Origin: Candidatus Ryanbacteria bacterium RIFCSPLOWO2_12_FULL_47_9c
Lineage (GTDB): Bacteria; Patescibacteriota; Minisyncoccia; Ryanbacterales; GWA2-47-10b
Assembly: GCA_001821795.1 (NCBI GenBank)
Contig: MHOB01000008.1
Coordinates: forward strand, 3,018 to 12,314
Length of the DNA stretch: 9,297 nt
Reading direction: 5' to 3'
The notes under the pieces were generated by a model. It worked only from the letters and a program-made list of their open reading frames with translations. It ran no database searches and had not been told where the DNA came from. Both the position numbers and the translations under genes were made by a program. Shown here in pieces: positions 1 through 6,144 of this stretch (within the stretch, counting starts at the first letter, position 1; each line of letters opens with the position of its first letter).

Positions 1-791
1 AATTGATAGATTTTTTTTAATTTTCTTACTTTTGCTTCTGAAATGGTATTTATAGGATTGAACGGCCCATAAAACACTTCTATCACCGAAAAGCCGTTAA
101 TTTCCAGGAGCTTTGTGATAGTTTTTTTATCAAAGTAAAATAAATGCTCTGGCGGAGTAAGATAACTCCACTCCATAAAAGTTTTTGACGTTTTACTGTT
201 CGCAAGATTTGGTGTAGATATGCCCAATATTCCTCCTTCTTTTAGTAGACTACGAGCTTCCCTTAGAAAATTATCAGGATTATGAACGTGTTCTATTATC
301 TCGAAAGCAGTTATGACATCAAAGTCATCATTTTTAAATGGTGACTGTTCCAGTGTCGTGTAAATATTAATATTCAATCTTTCTTCTGCGTATTCTCTTG
401 CAAATTTTGACAATTCAATTCCCGAGATACTCCATCCATTATTTCTGGCTACTTCTAAAAAATGGCCAACTGCACAACCTATATCTAAAAGCCTGCCTTT
501 GTATTTTAAATGCTTCTCAATTTTTTTTAACGTTAGGCCGGGAATATATTGAAACCATTCTTCATTTTCTTTTCCTAAATAACTTATACCTTGATAGCCA
601 AAATTATTACCACCGGAAAAATACTCTTGGTTATAGATTTTTTCAGTCACTTCTGGTGATGGTTGAGGATTTATATAAACTAGACCACAGTTGCAAATTA
701 CGACCTGATATGTATTTTTCTTTCCTTGTATTCTAAATATGGTATCACCACAAAGAATGCACTTTATTTCTTTGGTTTGACTATTTTGCAT
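1..791 (-). CDS. SAM-dependent class I methyltransferase with N-terminal zinc-ribbon-like segment (3' partial)
   Basis: The frame is open from an ATG at 791 to the window edge, giving 263 residues with no stop, so the C-terminus is missing. Residues 11-14 (CILC) and 33-35 (CNC) form a CxxC/CxC zinc-ribbon-like segment, followed by a GLVYINPQP stretch. The methyltransferase fold starts near residue 98: motif I LLDIGCAVGHF (101-111) binds SAM, IEL (125-127) ends the next strand, EIIEHVHNP (164-172) is motif II-like, and STPN (192-195) and PPEHLFYF (213-220) follow. This matches Methyltransf_23-type proteins common in polysaccharide gene clusters. The likely role, by inference, is methylating a sugar or nucleotide-sugar intermediate in the cytoplasm. 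Its start overlaps the end of the glycosyltransferase gene by 11 nt (ATGCAAAATAG) with no clear Shine-Dalgarno sequence, suggesting translational coupling. The acceptor cannot be told. Confidence 0.88.
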   Translation of the reverse strand, partial: MQNSQTKEIKCILCGDTIFRIQGKKNTYQVVICNCGLVYINPQPSPEVTEKIYNQEYFSGGNNFGYQGISYLGKENEEWFQYIPGLTLKKIEKHLKYKGRLLDIGCAVGHFLEVARNNGWSISGIELSKFAREYAEERLNINIYTTLEQSPFKNDDFDVITAFEIIEHVHNPDNFLREARSLLKEGGILGISTPNLANSKTSKTFMEWSYLTPPEHLFYFDKKTITKLLEINGFSVIEVFYGPFNPINTISEAKVRKLKKIYQ

Positions 792-1608
792 GTTGATTTG
801 TTGTGAGTGAATTAACAATACCCACGAATACTCCGAAATCCCAAATTATCTTGAAGACAAAAAAATTTGGTTTTTTATACTTTAGACTTTTGTAAAACCC
901 TACAACAATTGATGTTGGCAGTGAATATTTTACTAGTCTTGCCAAACTTAGAATGACGTTATATTTATTTCCTCTCCCCACCCAACGGGCAGTTAAGAAT
1001 ACATCAGGAATTGTATCTGGATTATAATGGTAAGAAATCGCTTTTTCTGATGATAAGGCATGTTTTTTTAGTTTGGGGAAAAGAGATAAGTCCTCTTCAT
1101 ATCCGATATTGTCAAATCCTCCTATTTTCAGAAATTCTCTTTTCAATATAGTTCTAAATCCAATAAATTCAGTTGGAAAATCAAGTCCAACTTTTCTGTG
1201 GATATCAAGATTGAGATTAAGATTATAGCACTGTGACCAAATATTTTCTGGATTGGCAACATACACCTCTTTAGAAAATGTACCCACCGCTTGATTTGCT
1301 AAAATCGGCTGTATTAGATTTTCGATATAATTTTGGTCATAGTACATGTCACCATCAGCAAATGCAAGTATTTCACCGGTTGCATGTTTTGCCCCTAAAT
1401 TTTTAGCTTTAGCTGGACCGCCATGATTTTGGTAAAAATATTTTACAGGATATTTTTTTATAATATTTTTGGATGAATCGGTTGAGGCGTCATCAACAAC
1501 AATTATCTCAGTATCCATATAAGACTGCCCGAGCAAGCTCGTTAAACATCTGTCTAGGTACTTTTCTTCGTTATAAACAGGAATGATGATTGATACTTTT
1601 TTATCCAT
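781..1608 (-). CDS. Family 2 (GT-A fold) glycosyltransferase
   Basis: This 275-residue protein opens with VSIIIPVYNEE (5-15), the typical start of GT2 enzymes. VVDDASTDSS (37-46) is the nucleotide-binding acidic motif, GGPAKAKNLG (63-72) the conserved loop, and ADGDM (84-88) the DxD metal-binding site. GGFD (163-166) and EEDLSL (171-176) carry the probable catalytic acidic residues, and RWVGRG (208-213) resembles the Q/RxxRW region. Such enzymes move a sugar from a nucleotide donor onto a lipid-linked glycan at the cytoplasmic face of the membrane. The C-terminus has a hydrophobic stretch (about 248-268) that may attach it to the membrane. Its ATG overlaps the flippase stop by 8 nt, and the methyltransferase starts inside its last codons, so the three genes form one unit. 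Donor and acceptor sugars are not predictable. Confidence 0.93.
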   Translation of the reverse strand: MDKKVSIIIPVYNEEKYLDRCLTSLLGQSYMDTEIIVVDDASTDSSKNIIKKYPVKYFYQNHGGPAKAKNLGAKHATGEILAFADGDMYYDQNYIENLIQPILANQAVGTFSKEVYVANPENIWSQCYNLNLNLDIHRKVGLDFPTEFIGFRTILKREFLKIGGFDNIGYEEDLSLFPKLKKHALSSEKAISYHYNPDTIPDVFLTARWVGRGNKYNVILSLARLVKYSLPTSIVVGFYKSLKYKKPNFFVFKIIWDFGVFVGIVNSLTTNQHAK

Positions 1609-2896
1609 TTTGATTCAACAACCTTAAATTTAAAATACTTTTTATAGAAATACCAAAATGTAAATTTTTCTTAATGAACAAAAGTCTTATAATAAATGTT
1701 AAACACTCACTACAGAAAATAGCAATAGCTGGTCCAATCAAACCGTAGTTAATCGACATATATATGCCGAGAGAAAGATTAACTACCAAAATGAGAATGT
1801 CAAACAAAACGTATTTTTTTATTTTTTCAGTACTAAGGATAATATAACCAAGCGGAGAATTAATAAAATGCATGACCAAAGCTAAGGAAAGCCATCTTAG
1901 TACGATTGCGGTGTCAGTAAAATTACTTCCATAAAGTACATGAACAACAGAATTTGAAAACAAAAATATTAAAATTGCCGCCGGGAGAATAACCATAAGT
2001 AATATCTTAAGAATCATCTCGGCAATCTTTTTTAGCTCTTTTTTACCTGATTTGACAACACTTCTAGAGAACGCGGGGTAGAGCGCCATCATTAAACTAC
2101 CCGGAATAAAAAATAACGAAACAATTAATACCTGACCAGCATTGTATATGCCCACATTACTAATGTCGGTTATCTTTGAAAGTACTATTGATCCGTTGTT
2201 TATATAAATCACCCAAGAGGCCGCCATGAGTGCATAGGGCCATGAATCTTTCAAGATTTGATGCCAGATTCTTAAATTTATTAATTGATAAGAAAAATTA
2301 GTTATTTTTCTAAAGAAATATCGCTCGATTACAATTGTAAAAACGAGATTAACAATAATGAGTGCGGCAAAGGCATTTTTTAAGCTTATATCTAAATACA
2401 GCAACGGAATTATAGTCAAGGGAGTAAGAATCGATTGAATAAAAAGCAAGCTGGCAGAGTAACTCATTTTTTCTTGGGCATGCAAAACAGACACAATGGT
2501 ATTAACGAGTGCATTTGTTACAATCAAAATACTAAGAATCAATATAAGTTGCTTGGTAGCGTTTGGATAATCTAACCAGTAAACCGTGCCTATAGCAATA
2601 ACGAAAAAAAATATTGCTAGAATTAATCGTATAACGAGAGCATTTGAAAATAGGGAATTATTTTCTTCTTTATTCTTAGACCCTTCTCTAATAGTTAATT
2701 GGTGAATACCTAAATCAGAAAAGCCGCTGAATATTAAAACAAAACTAAATGCTAAAGTGTAAGTGCCAAAGTTTGTAGCTCCGAGTTGTCTCGCAATTAT
2801 CGGAACGGATATTAGGGATATTATTTTGGTGAGCGCTTGTCCTGCGCTTAAAGAGAGGAAATTTTTTAAGATTTTACTTGAATATATATTCAGCAT
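1601..2896 (-). CDS. Wzx-like polysaccharide flippase (O-antigen/teichoic-acid exporter family)
   Basis: The 431-residue protein is hydrophobic throughout, with roughly 12 or more membrane segments. Near the N-terminus, SAGQALTK (17-24) and VPIIARQLGATNFGTYTLAFS (31-51) match the opening of the Polysacc_synt/MATE-like Wzx family. HVLYGSNFTDTAIVLRWL (319-336) is the other recognisable family stretch, and the usual family length is 400-500 residues. Such proteins flip lipid-linked oligosaccharides from the cytoplasmic to the outer leaflet. A TTG at 2947 would add 17 residues, but its T is the last base of a -10 TATAAT, so a transcript from that promoter would start downstream of it. I therefore chose the ATG at 2896, which has no evident Shine-Dalgarno sequence. 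Downstream, the gene overlaps the glycosyltransferase, its likely partner. It is strongly AT-rich: the 60 bases from 2281 hold 12 G+C. Confidence 0.92.
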   Translation of the reverse strand: MLNIYSSKILKNFLSLSAGQALTKIISLISVPIIARQLGATNFGTYTLAFSFVLIFSGFSDLGIHQLTIREGSKNKEENNSLFSNALVIRLILAIFFFVIAIGTVYWLDYPNATKQLILILSILIVTNALVNTIVSVLHAQEKMSYSASLLFIQSILTPLTIIPLLYLDISLKNAFAALIIVNLVFTIVIERYFFRKITNFSYQLINLRIWHQILKDSWPYALMAASWVIYINNGSIVLSKITDISNVGIYNAGQVLIVSLFFIPGSLMMALYPAFSRSVVKSGKKELKKIAEMILKILLMVILPAAILIFLFSNSVVHVLYGSNFTDTAIVLRWLSLALVMHFINSPLGYIILSTEKIKKYVLFDILILVVNLSLGIYMSINYGLIGPAIAIFCSECLTFIIRLLFIKKNLHFGISIKSILNLRLLNQNG

Positions 2897-2946
2897 ATGT
2901 TTTAGATACAACGTTTGAACGCAATAATTCAATATTAGTAGGAGCA

Positions 2947-2976
2947 ATTATATCAGAAAGTTCCACTCTTATAAAC
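2947..2976 (-). promoter_or_regulatory. Extended -10 promoter of the polysaccharide cassette
   Basis: On the minus strand a perfect -10 TATAAT lies at 2952-2947, preceded by TG one base upstream (TGATATAAT, extended -10). With a 17-nt spacer the -35 hexamer is TTTATA, 4 of 6 matches to TTGACA. Initiation would fall near 2940, leaving a leader of about 44 nt before the flippase ATG at 2896. It lies between the pilin terminator and the flippase, as expected for an independent operon. Confidence 0.6.
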
Positions 2977-3090
2977 TAGATATTTTAACTAAAAAATACA
3001 CCCATCACAGTTGTATAAGGCGTAATTGTTAAAATATTTTAATTAAATATTCTTCGGCGCGGGTTATTTATAAAACTTTTGACTGAATAG
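2953..3090. other. AT-rich intergenic spacer between pilin terminator and flippase promoter
   Basis: No credible reading frame or RNA gene is visible here. The stretch is AT-rich, contains a 14-bp palindrome TTAAAATATTTTAA at 3029-3042, and has a short GC-rich patch near 3055-3063. Its left end overlaps the spacer and -35 of the flippase promoter. The palindrome could be an operator or simply low-complexity sequence. Confidence 0.5.
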
Positions 3091-3132
3091 TTTCAGAAAA
3101 AAATCCGCCGACTGGCGGATTTTTTTCTGAAA
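3091..3132 (-). terminator. Intrinsic terminator of the pilin gene (perfect 19-bp inverted repeat)
   Basis: Positions 3091-3109 and 3114-3132 are exact reverse complements of 19 bp around a 4-nt loop. The arms consist of a GC core (TCCGCC/GGCGGA), a run of seven A or T, and a CTGAAA end. On the minus strand the core hairpin is followed by seven T residues, 15 nt past the pilin stop. The symmetry gives a similar hairpin and T-run on the plus strand, so it could terminate in both directions, although I see no plus-strand gene nearby. Confidence 0.88.
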
Positions 3133-3146
3133 GACCATTAAATATA

Positions 3147-3686
3147 TTACGGACACTTAGCGGCGTTAATGGCGGCGCCACTTCCACCGCCCAAAGCAAT
3201 TGTGGCACCTTCATACGATACCGACTTACCTGTACTATCAACACACCAGTATGTCTTGTTGGTCGGAGCCCGAAGCGGTACTGCAACCGCCCAACTAGTA
3301 GCATTGGCGCACGAAGCAGTGGTACATCCAGCAGCACATGAAGCAACCCATGTACTGCCATTTGCATCAGACGCTGCATTTGTGCCCTGATAGAGACTAT
3401 TTGCGACATTTTTATTAAATAATGTCTCATCGGAAGCGGCGTCAGTACCATCACAATATGGCTCTGTTGTATTCATAGCAAACACTTCAGAACCGTATTT
3501 TCCATCTTTATCAAAATAAAGCTCCGCTTGCACGCGAAGACCAGCAAGATTTCCTTTAATAGCGGCGTCTGCTCCTTTGTCGCGTGCCGTGTTGAGAGCC
3601 GCAAGCACGATACCCGCAAGTACCCCGATGATAGCGATGACAACCAAGAGTTCTATGAGCGTAAAACCTTTTTTAAATTTAGTCAT
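3147..3686 (-). CDS. Type IV major-pilin-like prepilin, cysteine-rich
   Basis: The start is ATG at 3686; an in-frame TTG two codons upstream is less likely. The 179-residue protein begins with a short basic leader, MTKFKKG, then F8, giving the class III prepilin site G7|F8 followed by FTLIELLVVIAIIGVLAG (8-25). Glu-12 is the conserved E5 of the mature protein, needed for methylation and subunit assembly. Prepilin peptidase (PilD, not in the window) would remove seven residues to leave 172. The hydrophobic helix (8-30) is followed by an amphipathic helix and a globular part rich in Ala, Ser, Thr and Asn. Six cysteines (78, 117, 121, 126, 148, 178) could form up to three disulfides, with the last just before the C-terminal Pro. 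The gene has its own promoter and terminator beside the assembly operon, which fits a highly expressed main subunit. A pseudopilin role is possible but less likely. Confidence 0.93.
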   Translation of the reverse strand: MTKFKKGFTLIELLVVIAIIGVLAGIVLAALNTARDKGADAAIKGNLAGLRVQAELYFDKDGKYGSEVFAMNTTEPYCDGTDAASDETLFNKNVANSLYQGTNAASDANGSTWVASCAAGCTTASCANATSWAVAVPLRAPTNKTYWCVDSTGKSVSYEGATIALGGGSGAAINAAKCP

Positions 3687-3708
3687 TTTCAATATGTTAT
3701 TTAATTAA

Positions 3709-3744
3709 TTATTTTTGAGAAAGTATATTTTTGTCTCGACCCAC
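3709..3744 (-). CDS. Possible 11-codon leader peptide upstream of the pilin
   Basis: A GTG at 3744 opens a short frame, MGRDKNILSQK, ending in TAA at 3711-3709. A full Shine-Dalgarno match AAGGAGG lies at 3755-3749, 4 nt before the GTG. It is the only such sequence I noticed outside coding DNA in this window, and most genes here lack a clear one. The stop is 22 nt before the pilin ATG. The last three bases of the Shine-Dalgarno run and flanking bases pair in a small stem (GCCTC 3764-3760 with GAGGC 3752-3748 read on the minus strand, 7-nt loop). It might couple to or regulate pilin translation, or the purine run may be coincidental. The encoded sequence has no recognisable attenuator feature. 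Confidence 0.3.
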   Translation of the reverse strand: MGRDKNILSQK

Positions 3745-3747
3745 GAC

Positions 3748-3764
3748 GCCTCCTTAATAGAGGC
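3748..3764 (-). promoter_or_regulatory. Small stem-loop in the pilin 5' leader
   Basis: On the minus strand GCCTC and GAGGC form a 5-bp stem around a 7-nt loop, within the predicted 89-nt pilin leader. The right arm contains part of the AAGGAGG ribosome-binding sequence of the short leader frame, so folding could mask it. There is no T-run after it, so it is not an intrinsic terminator. The stem is short and its function is a guess. Confidence 0.3.
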
Positions 3765-3781
3765 AATCAATCCTTGCGGAC

Positions 3782-3810
3782 ATTATATCAAGGCGCGCGT
3801 TTCCTCGAAA
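3782..3810 (-). promoter_or_regulatory. Extended -10 promoter of the pilin gene
   Basis: On the minus strand TGATATAAT gives a perfect -10 hexamer at 3787-3782 with the TGn extension. The best -35 at a 17-nt spacing is TTTCGA, only 3 of 6 matches, so the extended -10 would carry most of the recognition. Initiation would fall near 3775, giving a leader of about 89 nt before the ATG at 3686. The same nine bases TGATATAAT occur in the flippase promoter. Confidence 0.62.
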
Positions 3811-3819
3811 TGAATGTGC

Positions 3820-3828
3820 TGTGGATAA
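3820..3828 (-). promoter_or_regulatory. Consensus DnaA box upstream of the pilin promoter
   Basis: TTATCCACA on the minus strand matches the E. coli consensus TTATNCACA exactly. It lies about 33 bp upstream of the pilin -10 hexamer, near position -45 to -53 relative to the predicted start, in the gap between pilC and the pilin. A single box with no cluster nearby does not indicate a replication origin. It could let DnaA act on the promoter, or be chance: an exact 9-mer on either strand is expected about 0.07 times in 9.3 kb of random sequence. Confidence 0.35.
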
Positions 3829-3847
3829 CTATAAAGGGGCATGCGAG

Positions 3848-5056
3848 TTAAAATGCCTGTGTCAAGTTATATATCGGCACCAGAACAGACGCAACAATAA
3901 GGCCAATACCGACGCCTAAAATAAGAATGAGGAGCGGTTCAATAAGGGATACCAAGTTGTCAATAAGACTATCTACCTCGCGCGAATAAAACCGCGCGAG
4001 CGCCCTCAAAATCTGGTCGAGCTTGCCCGTTTCTTCTCCGACCCGCATCATTTGAGTCAAAAGCGGCGGAATTTCGGGGTGTTTTTCAAAAGCATCGGCG
4101 ATAGTGCTTCCGCCGCGCACCGCTTCTATCGCCTCAAGAACAATGCCGCGGTAAATCTCATTACCAACCACATCGGCAGTAATCTGGAGCGAACGCACAA
4201 TTGGGATACCCCCGGCAATCAACGTCTGAAGATTATCCGCGAGGCGCGCAAGATAAAGTTTTTGAAAAAGAATCCCAATAATCGGTATGGTAATCTGCGT
4301 GCGGCTCCACGCGCGCCTCCCTTCAGGAGTTTTCAAATATTGAAAGAGTACAACAATAACCCCCAGAATCAATAAAAGTATAAAAACGCCAAAACTTCGC
4401 AAAAACTCGCTCGTTCCGATGACAATTCTTGTATAAATGGGAAGTTCTTGACCTGCTTCTTTAATAATGAGCGTCAGTTTTGGAATAACAACCGTGAGGA
4501 GCATAACGACAACGCCGATGAACGCGACAAGAATGAACGCAGGATATATCATGGCGTTTCGCGTTTTCGTGAGAAGAATATAATTTCGCTCAAGGTAATC
4601 GGCAAGGTAGTTAAAAACACTGTCGAGTTTTCCTGACTCTTCTCCCGATCGAACCATATTCACGAAAAAATTTGAGAAAACGGTCGGATGCTTACCCATC
4701 GCCTGCGACATGCTCATACCCCCCTGAACATCATCGAGCACTTCCGTCAGGTGCTGTTGCATCCCGCGGGAACCGGACTGGCCAATCAGCGTCCGAAACG
4801 TCTGCACGACTGGAACTTTTGCTTCAAAAAGTGTCGAGAGCTGCCGCGCGAGAAGCATGACCTCTTTTTGCCCGACGCCGTGAAAACGCGCGAGCGGCAG
4901 TTGATACCAGGGGAGACGTTTTACCGCGGACTCAAGCTGTAAAACAAAAAGATTCTGTCTCTGCAACATCTGGATTGCGGCATCAACCGACGGCGCCTCT
5001 ACCGACCCCGAGCGCGTCAGTCCTTCATGAGTGCGTGCCTGATAGTTATAAAGCAT
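3848..5056 (-). CDS. pilC: Type IV pilus inner-membrane platform protein PilC
   Basis: This 402-residue protein has the full PilC/GspF layout. The N-terminus (MLYNYQARTHEG, 1-12) is the usual short beta segment. Two T2SSF repeats follow, at about 65-190 and 268-392, each with the same signature: GEESGKLD (138-145) and GEETGKLD (340-347). Membrane segments are visible at about 171-193, 219-240 and 370-394, and length is normal for the family. PilC is the cytoplasmic-membrane platform that couples PilB and PilT to addition or removal of pilins. The ATG at 5056 lies 12 nt after the pilT stop with only a weak GGCGAG-type ribosome-binding sequence, consistent with the same operon. I see no terminator after the stop, so read-through into the pilin leader is possible. 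GspF of a secretion system is the alternative, but the adjacent pilT argues for pili. Confidence 0.95.
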   Translation of the reverse strand: MLYNYQARTHEGLTRSGSVEAPSVDAAIQMLQRQNLFVLQLESAVKRLPWYQLPLARFHGVGQKEVMLLARQLSTLFEAKVPVVQTFRTLIGQSGSRGMQQHLTEVLDDVQGGMSMSQAMGKHPTVFSNFFVNMVRSGEESGKLDSVFNYLADYLERNYILLTKTRNAMIYPAFILVAFIGVVVMLLTVVIPKLTLIIKEAGQELPIYTRIVIGTSEFLRSFGVFILLLILGVIVVLFQYLKTPEGRRAWSRTQITIPIIGILFQKLYLARLADNLQTLIAGGIPIVRSLQITADVVGNEIYRGIVLEAIEAVRGGSTIADAFEKHPEIPPLLTQMMRVGEETGKLDQILRALARFYSREVDSLIDNLVSLIEPLLILILGVGIGLIVASVLVPIYNLTQAF

Positions 5057-5068
5057 AGCGCTCGCCGC

Positions 5069-6133
5069 TTAGCGCGCAATCATCCGCAACTCCTGCGGAT
5101 TGAGCGAGTATTGGATCGCGCTTTCCATGGTAATTTCACCCTTTCGCAAAAGCTCGGTAAGCGACCGGTTCAAGCTTACCATGCCCTCCTGCGAGCTTGT
5201 GTCAATCACAAGGTCAATCTCATGGTTCCTATTTTCCCGAATGAGGTTGCGAATTGCGGTGTTCGCAATAAGAATCTCGTAGGCCGGAACAAGCCCGCCC
5301 GAAATGCGCGGCAGAAGGCGTTGTGAGAAAATGCCAACGAGGGCGCTTGAAAGCTGCGCCCGAATCTGCGATTGTTGAGACCCGGGGAAACTGTCGATAA
5401 TGCGGTCAATCGTTTGCGCGGCGTTGTTCGTATGGAGAGTCGAGAGCACAAGATGCCCGGTTTCTGCGGCGGTGACCGCGGTCGCAATCGTTTCGTGGTC
5501 GCGCATCTCACCAAGCATAAGAACGTTGATGTCTTGGCGAAACACGGACCGAAGCGCCGTATGAAAATCAACGGTATCAGTACGCACCTCGCGCTGGTCA
5601 ATAATCGATCGGTCCGCGGTGAATAAATACTCTATCGGATCTTCAATGGTTACGATGTGCTCCGCGCGCTCGCGATTAATCATGTCTACCATCGCCGCAA
5701 GTGTTGTTGTTTTCCCGTGCCCGGTCGGCCCCACCACAAGAAAAAAACCTTGCTCCGTGCGGGCAAAATCCTTCAAAATCGGAGGAAGATTAAGTTCTTC
5801 GAAAGAGCGGATCTTAACAGGCACTAAACGCATAGCGCATCCCGTAAAACCCCTCTGAAAAAAAACATTCACACGAAAACGCGCCCTTCCTTTATGATCA
5901 AAAGAAAAATCAAGTTCTTTTTCCTTGAGAAATTGCGCATGTTCGTCTTTATCAAGCATAGCAAAAATAAGCCCCTCAACGGTATCGGGAGTTAAAATCT
6001 GTTTCTTCGTAAGCGGAATCAGAGCGCCCTCAACGCGCAGAGTCGGATAATGACCAACCGCTAAATGCAAATCCGATGCGTTTTCGCGAAGCACCGTCGT
6101 AATAAGATCTTCCAGTTCTTTTTCAAAATCCAT
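5069..6133 (-). CDS. pilT: Type IV pilus retraction ATPase PilT
   Basis: The 354-residue protein is a hexameric AAA-like secretion ATPase. ASDLHLAVG (19-27) opens the N-terminal PAS-like domain. Walker A is GPTGHGKT (135-142, Lys-141), the Asp box EDPIEY (164-169), Walker B NVLMLGEMRD (202-211, catalytic Glu-209), and the His box TGHLVLSTLHTN (225-236). The strongest assignment evidence is AIRNLIRE (293-300), the PilT-specific motif needed for retraction, present in full. It drives pilus depolymerisation at the cytoplasmic face of PilC. Walker A has His where Ser is usual (GPTGSGKS in the canonical form) and Thr-142 for Ser. The ATG at 6133 follows the receiver gene by 11 nt and has no Shine-Dalgarno sequence in its A-rich upstream stretch. 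A PilU paralogue is less likely given the intact AIRNLIRE. Confidence 0.96.
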   Translation of the reverse strand: MDFEKELEDLITTVLRENASDLHLAVGHYPTLRVEGALIPLTKKQILTPDTVEGLIFAMLDKDEHAQFLKEKELDFSFDHKGRARFRVNVFFQRGFTGCAMRLVPVKIRSFEELNLPPILKDFARTEQGFFLVVGPTGHGKTTTLAAMVDMINRERAEHIVTIEDPIEYLFTADRSIIDQREVRTDTVDFHTALRSVFRQDINVLMLGEMRDHETIATAVTAAETGHLVLSTLHTNNAAQTIDRIIDSFPGSQQSQIRAQLSSALVGIFSQRLLPRISGGLVPAYEILIANTAIRNLIRENRNHEIDLVIDTSSQEGMVSLNRSLTELLRKGEITMESAIQYSLNPQELRMIAR

Positions 6134-6144
6134 ATTTTTGATTT

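Noticed and set aside
398..736. A 112-codon plus-strand open frame near the left edge
   Set aside because: It is antisense to the methyltransferase, which has clear SAM-binding motifs in the opposite strand. The plus frame has no motif or ribosome-binding sequence.
2897..2947. Seventeen-residue N-terminal extension of the flippase from a TTG codon
   Set aside because: The TTG overlaps the last base of a perfect -10 hexamer, so the transcript would begin after it; the family's N-terminal pattern is complete from the ATG at 2896.
3029..3042. 14-bp palindrome TTAAAATATTTTAA as an operator
   Set aside because: It lies in low-complexity AT sequence, where short palindromes are common, and more than 50 bp upstream of the promoter -35. 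Nothing else supports a binding site.
3068..3454. A 128-codon minus-strand frame overlapping the pilin gene
   Set aside because: It is a different frame of the pilin coding sequence that runs through the terminator hairpin. The pilin frame has the prepilin signature, so this one is not a gene.
3820..3828. Replication origin at the DnaA box
   Set aside because: Only a single box is seen, with no cluster of boxes and no dnaA or dnaN gene nearby.
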